In this document: positions 15,485 to 23,998 of the stretch, piece after piece | Layout: every line of letters starts with the position of its first letter | How positions within the stretch are numbered: the first letter of the stretch is position 1 | Assembly (NCBI GenBank): GCA_964640055.1 | Contig: CAZXFH010000040.1 | Coordinates: forward strand, 1 to 28,961 | From: CAZXFH01 sp964640055 | GTDB lineage: Bacteria > Fidelibacterota > UBA2242 > JAFGTP01 | Direction of reading: 5' to 3' | DNA: 28,961 bases | Made by a program: the position numbers and the translations under genes | Notes under the pieces: model-generated | Seen by the model: only the letters and a program-made list of their open reading frames with translations | Told to the model about the DNA's origin: nothing | Databases searched by the model: none

Positions 15485-15533
15485 CGAATCTATCTGGCTT
15501 TGTTGTTTAATATCGGAAAGGAGTCTAACCATA

Positions 15534-17741
15534 ATGGCAAGTGACAAATCTGTAAATGCTCGTCAGGCTACCAGTTTAGCGATCGCTGCCAACCATGATA
15601 TTGTCCGTAATCATTCCAACGGCAGTAGCGCTACTTTTTTTGGTAATAATCTGTTCAATGACTCTATTATGCAGGAGAAATTACCCGCGGATGTTTACCG
15701 TAAGTTATGCGATACAATCCGCAAGGGCAGTAAACTGGATCTGAGTATTGCAGATACAGTTGCTCATGCCATGAAAGAATGGGCCCTGGAAAAGGGCGTA
15801 ACCCATTTTACCCATTGGTTCCAACCCCTGACCGGATTGACCGCTGAAAAACACAACGCCTTTCTGGAGCTAGATCGTAATGGCGGAGTAATTGAACGCT
15901 TTGGCAGTCATCAACTGGTACAGGGTGAACCCGATGCCTCTTCCTTTCCCAGTGGGGGCCGCCGCACTACTTTTGAAGCCCGGGGATATACCATGTGGGA
16001 TCCTTCCAGTCCGGCTTTCATTATGGAAGGGCCTCAGAAAGGGATTCTGTGTATCCCATCTGTATTTATCAGCTACAATGGGGAAGCTCTGGATAAAAAA
16101 ACCCCCTTACTGCGTGCTATGGAAGCCATCAACCGGGCCGCTTTACGGACCCTGCGGTTGTTTGGTAATTACCGGGTGAACAAGGTTATCCCGACTGTGG
16201 GCACTGAGCAGGAATATTTCCTTATCGACAAAGCCTATTATATTATGCGTCCGGACTTAAGAATTACCGGTCGAACCCTGCTGGGAGCCCGGCCTCCAAA
16301 GGGACAGCAGCTGGATGATCATTATTTCGGTTCGATAAAAGACCGGGTCCTGGCTTTTATGCAAGCCGTGGAAACCGAACTCTATCAGCTGGGTATTCCG
16401 GCCAAGACCCGTCATAATGAGGTTGCCCCGCAACAGTATGAGATCGCCCCGATTCACTGTGAAGCCAATATTGCCGCGGACCGCAACCAGTTGGTTATGG
16501 AGGTTATGAAAAAAGTGGCTAACCGCAATGGTCTGGCCGTGCTGCTGCATGAGAAACCCTTTGCCGGCATTAACGGCAGTGGCAAACACAACAACTGGTC
16601 GCTGGAGGATTCCGAAGGCAATAATCTGCTTGATCCCGGTGAAACCCCTGAGGAAAATTTGCAGTTCCTGGTTTTTTTAGTGGCCATTTTACGTGCTGTG
16701 CATACTTATGGTGATTTGATCCGCGCCACGGTGGCATCAGCCGGTAATGACCACCGGCTGGGCGCCAATGAAGCCCCTCCGGCGATTATGTCGGTTTTTC
16801 TGGGAACCTACTTGGATACGATTCTCAATCACATCAGGGATGGCAAGAGTTTCCAAGCACCACAGGATTTTGTGATCGATCTGGGAATCAGAAAACTCCC
16901 CTCTATTTTACGGGATAACACCGACCGCAACCGGACCTCGCCTTTTGCTTTTACCGGGGAAAAATTTGAGTTTCGCGCGCTGGGCTCTTCGGATTCGATC
17001 TCCCTGGCCAACACTATTTTAAGCGGTACTGTGGCCGACTCACTGGAAGGGATTGTAACCGATATTGAGCAGGAAGTGGAGGCCGGTATTGAATTAGATC
17101 AGGCGGCCCTGAAAATATTAAAAAAATATATTTTGGAGAGCGAACCGATCCGTTTTGAAGGTAATAATTATAGTCATTACTGGGTGACGGAAGCCGCCCG
17201 GCGCAAGTTACCTAATGTTAAACGTAGTGGATATGCCCTGGATGCCCTGGTGGCACCTAAAAATATGACCATGTTGATGGAGCAGCGTATTTTTACCCGG
17301 GAAGAGTTGGCTTCTCATTATCATACCAAACAAGAACAGTATGCCATGACCCTGGAAATCGAGGCGGAGACTTTTATAGATCTTATCCATACCAAAATCC
17401 TGCCGGCCGCCATTAAATATAAAAATCAGCTCTTAAAAAATATAGAGGTTAGCAGGTCCCTGATGCAGCTTCTGGATCAGAATAGTGCTATGATTGAAAC
17501 GGAAATATTAAAACAATTATCTCTCTTGATCCACGAAACACATACTGCCACCCATGCCCTTATGAGCACTATTGCAGAAGCCAACAAAATAACCGATCTG
17601 GCAACCAGGGTAAAATATTATTCGGATGAAGTAGTGGATCAGTTAGGGAAAGCACGCCAGTCCGTCGATGAGTTAGAAGCGCTGGTAGCTGATGATCTCT
17701 GGCCCTTGCCCAAGTATTCGGAAATGTTATTTATTATTTGA
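15534..17741 (+). CDS. glnN: Glutamine synthetase type III
   Basis: The 735-residue protein is the length of GSIII enzymes (about 700-730), far longer than GSI or GSII. Marks of the family include SSATFFGNNLFNDSIMQEKL near the N-terminus, the HFTHWFQPLTG motif near 90, VIPTVGTEQEYFLID near 220, the ammonia/glutamate-site GINGSGKHNNWSL near 350, and GNDHRLGANEAPPAIMS near 404. It ligates ammonia and glutamate with ATP to make glutamine, in the cytoplasm as a dodecamer. AGGAG lies 10 nt before the ATG. Its position behind a sigma-54 promoter and opposite a NifA-like activator suggests induction under nitrogen limitation. The DNA after the stop contains a 6-bp stem (ATCCAG/CTGGAT, 17756-17776) with no T-run. 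Confidence 0.96.
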   Translation: MASDKSVNARQATSLAIAANHDIVRNHSNGSSATFFGNNLFNDSIMQEKLPADVYRKLCDTIRKGSKLDLSIADTVAHAMKEWALEKGVTHFTHWFQPLTGLTAEKHNAFLELDRNGGVIERFGSHQLVQGEPDASSFPSGGRRTTFEARGYTMWDPSSPAFIMEGPQKGILCIPSVFISYNGEALDKKTPLLRAMEAINRAALRTLRLFGNYRVNKVIPTVGTEQEYFLIDKAYYIMRPDLRITGRTLLGARPPKGQQLDDHYFGSIKDRVLAFMQAVETELYQLGIPAKTRHNEVAPQQYEIAPIHCEANIAADRNQLVMEVMKKVANRNGLAVLLHEKPFAGINGSGKHNNWSLEDSEGNNLLDPGETPEENLQFLVFLVAILRAVHTYGDLIRATVASAGNDHRLGANEAPPAIMSVFLGTYLDTILNHIRDGKSFQAPQDFVIDLGIRKLPSILRDNTDRNRTSPFAFTGEKFEFRALGSSDSISLANTILSGTVADSLEGIVTDIEQEVEAGIELDQAALKILKKYILESEPIRFEGNNYSHYWVTEAARRKLPNVKRSGYALDALVAPKNMTMLMEQRIFTREELASHYHTKQEQYAMTLEIEAETFIDLIHTKILPAAIKYKNQLLKNIEVSRSLMQLLDQNSAMIETEILKQLSLLIHETHTATHALMSTIAEANKITDLATRVKYYSDEVVDQLGKARQSVDELEALVADDLWPLPKYSEMLFII

Positions 17742-17891
17742 TTTATGCATAACCGATCCAGCCACTACTCCTGGATGAGTTTGGATTCCGGTGAAATCAG
17801 GATCAGTACCTATCATAAGTAATTGTTAGCCCTGTACGTTTACTTACCGATGAAGTTTTGTTTTAATATCAATTGTAATCAGACAGGCTCT

Positions 17892-18995
17892 CTAATCTTT
17901 TAGAGACGCTATCTTATCCCCTTGAGTATTCAGATAAAAAGTCTTGCCCCCCTGGATCGCAATCGATAGACCTTTGGAAAAGGGGCTGGCAAAATCAAAT
18001 TTATTTTTAATGACCAATTCGTTTTGCCGGTTGATAAATCCGTATTTTCCCTCAATCAATACCGGAGCCAAGCCTTCATAAAAACTGCCGCCGGCCTGAT
18101 ATTCGGGTTCAATAACATAGTTACCCTGACGATCGATATAGCCGATTTTACCCTGAAAGCTGACCAGAGCCACACCTTGGTGGAAATTAAAGGCACTATC
18201 GAATATGGGTTCAATGGTATAGTTCCCCTTTTTATCAATAAAGCCCACTTTTCCGGCTTGCATAACCCGCGCAAATCCATTAACAAAAGGCCAGGCACGG
18301 TCAAATTGCGGTTCGATAACATAGTCTCCCTGGGGAGAAATATAGCCGAATTGCGTGCTATCCCTGACACTGGCCAATCCGGTGCTAAAGGGATAGGCTT
18401 CCGCAAATTTGGCCGGAATGACCACGTGCCCGTCCTGATTGATAAAGCCATATTTCCCCTCAATTTTTATTTCCGCCAGCCCGTTTCTGAAGGGACCGGC
18501 AAAATCAAACTGAGGCTGGATTTTTAGCATTCCTTTTTTATCAATGAACCCGTACTGGATATGGCTTTTTATGAATATAACCCGTTCAATGTCCCGCACC
18601 TGAGCCAGGCCTTCACTGTATTTACCGATCCAGGGATATTCAGATTGATAGATCATTTGTCCCTTATCGTTGATGGCCAGGATCTTTTTTCCTAAGAGAT
18701 AATAGTGCAAAAGGTCGATTTTGGGGATCAGAGCGATCCCTTCTGAAAAGCTATATTTTGAATGCAGGATTTTCTCCAAAGTCAGTTTGATCCGGAAATC
18801 GGTGGTAAGGCGCACCTTGCCGGTGGAATCAATATAAGCGAGTCGGCCTTTTCTCTGCACTGGTAAGAATCGATCGGTATGCGCAATTTGTGGGACAGAC
18901 TGCGTAATTTGCTTTTTCCCGGCGGTCGGATTGGAAGCGGGCAAGAGGTTCAAAGCGCCGGTTAAGACAAGTAATATCAATATTCGGTGTTGCAT
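17892..18995 (-). CDS. Secreted WG-repeat protein
   Basis: The 367-residue protein starts with a signal peptide (MQHRILILLVLTGALNLL) and then consists of about eight WG/KWG-type repeats of about 34 residues, for example KYGFINQDGHVVIPAKF followed by AEAYPFSTGLASV. The consensus is G-x-[YF]-[IL]-x-x-x-G-x-x-x-I-x-P-x-F ... F-x-x-G-L-A-x-V. Such repeats (PF14903) form beta-rich chains; their function is mostly unknown, and surface or periplasmic binding is possible. The middle six repeats are regular and the first two and last are degenerate. The ATG at 18995 follows AAGGA with 5 nt spacing, better than an ATG six codons earlier at 19013. It appears to be a single-gene unit convergent with glnN; a 7-bp stem covers its stop codon. 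Confidence 0.85.
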   Translation of the reverse strand: MQHRILILLVLTGALNLLPASNPTAGKKQITQSVPQIAHTDRFLPVQRKGRLAYIDSTGKVRLTTDFRIKLTLEKILHSKYSFSEGIALIPKIDLLHYYLLGKKILAINDKGQMIYQSEYPWIGKYSEGLAQVRDIERVIFIKSHIQYGFIDKKGMLKIQPQFDFAGPFRNGLAEIKIEGKYGFINQDGHVVIPAKFAEAYPFSTGLASVRDSTQFGYISPQGDYVIEPQFDRAWPFVNGFARVMQAGKVGFIDKKGNYTIEPIFDSAFNFHQGVALVSFQGKIGYIDRQGNYVIEPEYQAGGSFYEGLAPVLIEGKYGFINRQNELVIKNKFDFASPFSKGLSIAIQGGKTFYLNTQGDKIASLKD

Positions 18996-19151
18996 GACTT
19001 TCCTTATCATCATTTAATTCACATCTTATTATAAAAGATAAGACATTTATTTAGTTTTATTTCTGTACCACATGGATGATACAATGTTATTTTCAACCGG
19101 GTCTGTAATAACAATTAATAAAAAACATATATAGTTTGCTTAAATTATCAA

Positions 19152-19580
19152 CTATTTCCCGTAAGCGCGCCGCCGCGCCTGTTTTAGCCAGAGCTCGGCT
19201 TTTTGGGTTTCGCCCTTCTGGCGGGCCAGCACGATCTTCAGGGCGTTTAAGATCTCGATCCGTTGATTGTACTCGTCTTCATAAAAGAGATCCAACAATT
19301 CGGTAACTTGGCGCAGGGAGAGTTGCGTGCCATCGGGAAGGTAGAAGCTGATGCGGGTCTGGATGCGATCCACAAAAAAGGGCTTAGTAAAGGCGAATTC
19401 CTGTTCAGCCTGGTTCCGGATCTCGACCCCCATGATCTCATTGACTTTTTCCAATCCTTGCAGCAAGCCGGTCAGATAATAGAGCTTATTGTCGGTACGC
19501 ATGCGGTTCCAGATACGCCCGTCGATTTCCCGTAGCTGTAGTGGTGCAGCTGGTATCAGGCTGGTAGTGATCAAGAGCAA
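19152..19580 (-). CDS. Small secreted hypothetical protein
   Basis: I do not recognise the family. Starting at a TTG at 19580 (AAGG eight nt upstream) gives 142 residues with a short signal peptide (LLLITTSLIPAAP) and a mature part with WNRMRTDNKLYYLTGLLQGL, faintly like the W...K..YL.G pattern of Rap1a-type periplasmic proteins, then a charged helical end (QKAELWLKQARRRAYGK). The frame is open further upstream to a TTG at 19661, but that would overlap nadE by 47 bp, so the later start is preferred. It lies 34 bp after the nadE stop on the same strand and is probably co-transcribed. The role is unknown. Confidence 0.55.
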   Translation of the reverse strand: MLLITTSLIPAAPLQLREIDGRIWNRMRTDNKLYYLTGLLQGLEKVNEIMGVEIRNQAEQEFAFTKPFFVDRIQTRISFYLPDGTQLSLRQVTELLDLFYEDEYNQRIEILNALKIVLARQKGETQKAELWLKQARRRAYGK

Positions 19581-19614
19581 TAATAATGCCTTATGGAGAG
19601 CAAAAAATTTGATA

Positions 19615-21252
19615 TCATCCCCGGAATTTATTAACGATCGGAAACCGCCGGCCACTGCCAAAGGCTTTGCGGGTTACTTTTAAGCCCGGTGCCGCCTGAG
19701 CCCGTTTGAATTCATAACGATGGATGCGCGCCAGGGTATCATCAACCAGTTTCTGATCATAGCCCATCCTGATCAGTTTGCTGCGACTTTTGTTGTCATT
19801 GACAATATGATCTACCAGAGGCGTGACCACCTGATAATTAAAGGGATCGACCTGATCTTGCTTGAGCTCTGCACTGGGAGGCCGTTCAAAAACACGCTGA
19901 GGAATGATTTCGCGGCCGGCATTCTCATTTACATAGCGTGCCAGAGTATAAACATCCATTTTATTAACATCGGAGATAACCGCCAGTGCGCCGCACATAT
20001 CTCCGTAGAGCGTACAATAGCCCAGGGCCAGTTCGGTTTTATTACCCGTGTTCAGCAGAAGCGCATTTTGTTGATTGGCAATGGCCATCAGGATCGTGCC
20101 CCGGATCCGGGATTGCACATTTTCTTCTGTTATACTCGGTTGACCGGGAGTTAGAATATGAGTCAAACTGTTCAGGTAGTGTTGATAATGTTCATCAATG
20201 CTGATCTTCTGAAAGTTGGCTTCAAGATTATGGGCCAGAGTGGCTGCATCCTGATTACTTATTTCCGAAGTGAATTGAGATGGCAGGGCGACACAGGTAA
20301 CATACTGCGGTCCGAGAGCATCTGCGGCAATGCAGGCCACCAGGGAGGAATCGATTCCGCCGCTAAGGCCCAGAATAGCCTTGCCATGACCGGTTTTACG
20401 GAAATAATCCCTGACCCCCAAAACCAGGGCTTGATACATGCTTTCCGTTCGATCTTGCTCCGGAACAGTGATTGGATCGGCCTGACCGTTCGATAAATCC
20501 AGCTTAAATGTCGTGAGGCTTTCCTGAAAAGCTTTGCCATGGGCGATGAAGCGGCCTTTGCTATCCATCGCCAGGGAGTTACCATCAAAAATCAGCTCGT
20601 CCTGACCACCAATCGCATTGACCAACACCAGTGGTCGGGCGTGCTGCCTGACTTTATGGCGTAATAATTCCTGCCGGATGTGTGGTTTATCCGTATCAAA
20701 AGGGGAAGCCGAGAGATTGATGATCAGATCCGCATCCCGATTGATCAGGTTTTCTGCCACATCTATTTGCCCGGAAGTGTTCCACAAATCTTCACAGATG
20801 GTTACTCCCAGGGAAAAGGAGATTTTGTTAACCTGCAGGGTAACCGGTCTATTCTTCTCGGTCTGTGTAAAGAAGCGCTTTTCATCAAAAACATCGTAAT
20901 TGGGCAACAGGGTTTTATAACGGCTGGCTTTGATTTGACCCTCTTGGATAATTGCAGCACCATTTAGCAGTCTTTCCCCGCTTTTTTCGATATAGCCCAC
21001 TATACTGATGATATTATCGGGAGCTTGCTGAGCAAGCTGTTTCAACGCGGTTTTGTTTCGGCTAATAAAATCATAGTTATAGAGCAGGTCTTTAGGTGGA
21101 TAGCCGCAGAGAGTCAACTCGGGGAAAACGACCAGATCCATATTTCGGGAAACCGCCTGATCAATATAGCTTTTGATTTTTTGACGGTTACCGCTGAAAT
21201 CGCCAACCGTGGTATTGATTTGTGCCATACCAATATGTAGTCTTTGCCTCAA
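19615..21252 (-). CDS. nadE: Glutamine-dependent NAD+ synthetase
   Basis: The 545-residue protein has the two-domain form. The N-terminal nitrilase-like glutaminase (about 1-260) carries the Glu45 / Lys113 / Cys153 triad in FPELTLCGYPPKDLL, RYKTLLPNYDVFDE and TICEDLWN. The C-terminal synthetase (about 270-545) carries the ATP-pyrophosphatase loop GLSGGIDSSLVA near 295. It amidates nicotinate adenine dinucleotide to NAD+, channelling ammonia from glutamine, the last step of NAD synthesis. The TTG start at 21252 has GAGG upstream and overlaps the stop of the acylphosphatase gene (TTGA), so the two are translationally coupled. The C-terminal end runs to VNKFRG. The NadC-like gene elsewhere in the window is not linked to it. 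Confidence 0.95.
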   Translation of the reverse strand: MRQRLHIGMAQINTTVGDFSGNRQKIKSYIDQAVSRNMDLVVFPELTLCGYPPKDLLYNYDFISRNKTALKQLAQQAPDNIISIVGYIEKSGERLLNGAAIIQEGQIKASRYKTLLPNYDVFDEKRFFTQTEKNRPVTLQVNKISFSLGVTICEDLWNTSGQIDVAENLINRDADLIINLSASPFDTDKPHIRQELLRHKVRQHARPLVLVNAIGGQDELIFDGNSLAMDSKGRFIAHGKAFQESLTTFKLDLSNGQADPITVPEQDRTESMYQALVLGVRDYFRKTGHGKAILGLSGGIDSSLVACIAADALGPQYVTCVALPSQFTSEISNQDAATLAHNLEANFQKISIDEHYQHYLNSLTHILTPGQPSITEENVQSRIRGTILMAIANQQNALLLNTGNKTELALGYCTLYGDMCGALAVISDVNKMDVYTLARYVNENAGREIIPQRVFERPPSAELKQDQVDPFNYQVVTPLVDHIVNDNKSRSKLIRMGYDQKLVDDTLARIHRYEFKRAQAAPGLKVTRKAFGSGRRFPIVNKFRG

Positions 21253-21521
21253 AAGCGGACCTCAAATTTTTGATATCCTTTCAGGTTTTCGGTCTTATCC
21301 ACGTTGACACTACTGACCCGTGCGGCAGAGGGACCGATCTTCAATTCTTTTATAAAATCATTGACCATGCCGGGTTCGCCTTCTACTTCGCAACGGACTT
21401 TACCGCTGGGCAGGTTTTTGACATAACCTTTCAGACCGTACTGTCGGGCCTTGTTAACGGTAAAAAACCGGAAACCAACTCCTTGGACGACGCCGGAAAT
21501 TACTATAGTTGCATGTATCAT
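21249..21521 (-). CDS. acyP: Acylphosphatase
   Basis: The 90-residue protein matches the family's usual 90-100 residues. It has the signature GVVQGVGFRFF (10-20) with catalytic Arg18 and GYVKNLPSGKV (32-42) with catalytic Asn36. It hydrolyses acyl phosphates such as carbamoyl or 1,3-bisphosphoglycerate phosphate groups in the cytoplasm; the physiological target is not clear in any bacterium. Its stop overlaps the TTG start of nadE by 4 bp, and it begins 54 bp after the LOG-like gene. The ribosome-binding site is weak. Confidence 0.93.
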   Translation of the reverse strand: MIHATIVISGVVQGVGFRFFTVNKARQYGLKGYVKNLPSGKVRCEVEGEPGMVNDFIKELKIGPSAARVSSVNVDKTENLKGYQKFEVRF

Positions 21522-21575
21522 ATAATTTGTGCCTTTTTTTATCTAGTTAAAGAGTCTATTCTCCCATAGAATTGT

Positions 21576-22070
21576 TTATTCAAATACATAATCAATCGCA
21601 GCCTGCGGAGTTTCAACGATGTGGATACCGGGAATATCCCAGGTTTGGAGACCACAAATCGGTTTTTCAAACTGCAGGCAATAGGCGATTTCAGAGAGGG
21701 TACCATATTTTCCATTGATCGCGATTGCAGCGTCACAACTATTCAGGATCAACACATTACGCGCCACACCGATACCGGTGGGAATCGCCACCCGTACCCA
21801 GGGGTTGGCTTCTGCCCGGTTGGCGCTGGGTAAGATACCGATCGTTAATCCACCGGCTTCATAGGCTCCCTGACAAGCGGCTGCCATGATACCGGATTTA
21901 CCGCCGCAGATCAGGATACCCTCATGCAGCGCGATTTTCTGTCCCACTTGATAGGCCAGATTCAGGATCGGCTCTTCAGCCTGGCGTCCACCCAAAACGG
22001 CAATAATCCGCTGGGCGGTTCCTGTGAAGGAAGAAAGTTGATTCACATTTTTGGAATTATCACAGTTCAT
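21576..22070 (-). CDS. LOG-like nucleotide-binding protein (TIGR00725 type)
   Basis: The 164-residue protein has a single Rossmann-like domain: IIAVLGGRQAEE at the start, GILICGGKSGIMAAACQGAY near 55-75, and INGKYGTLSEIAYCLQFEKP near 120-140, which parallels the GG-x-GT-x-E motif of LOG/lysine-decarboxylase-like proteins. This subgroup (TIGR00725) is related to molybdenum-cofactor carrier proteins and cytokinin-activating LOG enzymes, but has no established bacterial role. GGKYGTLSE normally supplies a nucleotide-phosphate site; here INGKYGTLSE is close to it. AGGAG lies 5 nt before the ATG, in the 11-bp gap after the asnS stop, so it is very likely in the asnS transcript. Confidence 0.8.
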   Translation of the reverse strand: MNCDNSKNVNQLSSFTGTAQRIIAVLGGRQAEEPILNLAYQVGQKIALHEGILICGGKSGIMAAACQGAYEAGGLTIGILPSANRAEANPWVRVAIPTGIGVARNVLILNSCDAAIAINGKYGTLSEIAYCLQFEKPICGLQTWDIPGIHIVETPQAAIDYVFE

Positions 22071-22081
22071 GCAGACTCCTG

Positions 22082-23377
22082 TTATGGTTCCAGTCGATAG
22101 ATGGTACGGGCAAAAGGAATTGTTTCACGGATGTGGTCAACTCCGGCAATCCAGGCCACTAATCTTTCCAAACCGATTCCAAAACCGCTATGGGGGATAG
22201 ATCCGTATTTACGCAGATCCAGATACCATTGATATTGCTCTATGGGCATCTTTTCTTCCTGCATACGGGTCAACAGCATATCATGATCATCTTCCCTTTC
22301 CGAGCCGCCGATGATCTCACCATATCCTTCTGGTGCGATTAAATCTGCTCCCAGTACAATATTGGGATTATCCGGCTCCCGCTTCATGTAGAAGGCCTTG
22401 GTTTCCTTGGGCCATTTTTCAATAAAAACGGGCACTTGGGACTCAGCCGTGATCAGGGTTTCTTCCTTCGCACCCAGATCATCCTGGTAGCCAATATCCG
22501 AGCCCTTTTTCCGTAACATGTCTACTGCCTGCTGGTGGGTAATGCGTTTGAAAGGCGCATCAGCCTTTTGCAGGGGCGCAGGATCGCGTTCCAGTATGTC
22601 CAATTCATGCTCATAACGTTCGATAGCAGTCCTGAGTACGAACCGGATCAATTCTTCCTGTATATCCATATTCTGATCATGTTCCACAAAAGCGGCTTCG
22701 GCATCCATCATCCAGAATTCGGTCAGGTGTTTGCGGGTTTTGGACTTTTCAGCGCGAAAGACGGGACCAAAATCATAGACCCGGTCCAGGCTCATGATAG
22801 CCGTCTCCAGATAGAGTTGACCGGACTGGGAAAGAAAGGCAGCACCCAGATCAAAGTAGGGGACTTTAAATAGCGTTGTCGACCCTTCACAGGCATTGGG
22901 CGTCAGGATCGGTGAATCAAAGCGGATAAAATTATTATTGTTGAGATGCTCACAGATAGCGTAGTAAATCCCGTGGCGGATCCTTAATATGGCCCACTGT
23001 TTACTGGAGCGGATCCAAAGGTGACGATTCGACATTAAAAAATCAGGACCGTGTTCCTTTTTACCGATAGGATATTCTTCGGCAGTGTGAACGATATCAA
23101 TATCAATGACAGTTATTTCATAGCCGCCCGGTGCACGGTCATCTTTACGGACTTTGCCATGTAAAATTACTGAACTTTCCAGGGTCAATTGGGTCTGCTT
23201 ATCAAACACCGCAGGACTGACCTCATTTTTAAGTACGGTACACTGCGTCATACCGGTGCCATCCCGAAAGATGAGAAACCATATCTTGCCACTGGACCTT
23301 AAATTATAAACCCATCCTTTCAGGGTGATCTCTTTACCTTCATATCGGGGGATATCTTTTACAAAAACACGTTGCAT
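22082..23377 (-). CDS. asnS: Asparaginyl-tRNA synthetase
   Basis: The protein is 431 residues from the chosen start, the length of the shorter bacterial AsnRS type. Residues 10-100 form the OB-fold anticodon domain (ITLKGWVYNLRSSGKIWFL), followed by the class II catalytic core with FRAEKSKTRKHLTEFWMMDA (motif 2, near 206) and GFGIGLERLVAWIAG (motif 3, near 401). It charges tRNA-Asn, a copy of which lies elsewhere in the window. Three nested starts exist. ATG 23377 has GGAG at 5 nt and aligns with the usual MKRVYIKD-like start; ATG 23407 has AGAGGA at 7 nt and would add 10 residues; TTG 23428 is unlikely. The gene follows lptE within 57 bp, suggesting one transcript. Confidence 0.96.
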   Translation of the reverse strand: MQRVFVKDIPRYEGKEITLKGWVYNLRSSGKIWFLIFRDGTGMTQCTVLKNEVSPAVFDKQTQLTLESSVILHGKVRKDDRAPGGYEITVIDIDIVHTAEEYPIGKKEHGPDFLMSNRHLWIRSSKQWAILRIRHGIYYAICEHLNNNNFIRFDSPILTPNACEGSTTLFKVPYFDLGAAFLSQSGQLYLETAIMSLDRVYDFGPVFRAEKSKTRKHLTEFWMMDAEAAFVEHDQNMDIQEELIRFVLRTAIERYEHELDILERDPAPLQKADAPFKRITHQQAVDMLRKKGSDIGYQDDLGAKEETLITAESQVPVFIEKWPKETKAFYMKREPDNPNIVLGADLIAPEGYGEIIGGSEREDDHDMLLTRMQEEKMPIEQYQWYLDLRKYGSIPHSGFGIGLERLVAWIAGVDHIRETIPFARTIYRLEP

Positions 23378-23434
23378 GTCTACTCCGTTTTTTCCATTGA
23401 TTTGCATGTGTGTATCCTCTTGTTCCAAAGTATC

Positions 23435-23998
23435 TTACCAGCCAGTCAGGATGGCATTGATAATGTCTTCCGTGATTTGATCAACAGCCTCGGTCAAGGC
23501 TTTCTCCCGGGACTCCTCCGAACCGCCGGTGGGATCATATTCGCTAAAACCCGTAAAGCGTTTTTTAAACATGGCCTTAGCATTGATTTTGTCATACCAT
23601 TCCGCCTCAATCTGAAGGGTGATCCGGTATTCCTCGACTGATTCACCGGTTTCTCGAGAGCTAGTATAGACCAAGGGTGCATCTTTCACATCCAGAATGG
23701 TCCCATATAAAACCGAGCTAGCATTTTCCTCATTCACCACTTTAAGGATGTTTTCCTGAATAAATCCCATGCGGATTTGCTCAGTGACCACCTGCTGAAT
23801 ATTGAATTCGGCTGTATTGTCCTCAAAATTAGGGATTGCAATACTTTTTATGTGGGGCGGTAAAGTCCCTTTAAAAGAGTAGTACCAGCAACTGGGTAAA
23901 GTCAGGGTGGTTACCCATAGTAGCAGCAGGATCAGCGGAAGATTACCCCGGACCGTCTTTACATTCAGTATTTTAGTGCCTAAACCTTTGGGCATCAT
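23435..23998 (-). CDS. lptE: LptE-like LPS-assembly lipoprotein
   Basis: The 187-residue protein has an N-terminal hydrophobic segment (about 20-35) ending in the lipobox LPSC with Cys37 as the lipidated residue, then YSFKGTLPPHIKSIAIPNFEDNT, a beginning typical of the LptE family in Bacteroidota and relatives, and an alpha/beta body of about 140 residues. LptE plugs the LptD barrel in the outer membrane and helps place lipopolysaccharide, so the cell should be diderm. Its ATG overlaps the stop of the sigma-54 activator gene (ATGA), an association seen in Bacteroidota-type genomes, where secG often follows; here asnS follows instead. Confidence 0.8.
   Translation of the reverse strand: MMPKGLGTKILNVKTVRGNLPLILLLLWVTTLTLPSCWYYSFKGTLPPHIKSIAIPNFEDNTAEFNIQQVVTEQIRMGFIQENILKVVNEENASSVLYGTILDVKDAPLVYTSSRETGESVEEYRITLQIEAEWYDKINAKAMFKKRFTGFSEYDPTGGSEESREKALTEAVDQITEDIINAILTGW

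Noticed and set aside
17756..17776. 6-bp stem ATCCAG/CTGGAT after glnN, considered as a terminator.
   Set aside because: No poly-T tract follows and the loop is 9 nt, so support is too weak for a feature.
17889..17906. Perfect 7-bp stem TCTCTAA/TTAGAGA at the stop codon of the WG-repeat gene, considered as a terminator.
   Set aside because: It is AT-rich and weak, overlaps the stop codon and has no T-run on either strand.
18056..18463. Repetitive 135-residue alternative frame in the WG-repeat gene.
   Set aside because: It is a second-frame shadow of the WG repeats; its periodicity comes from the real coding repeats.
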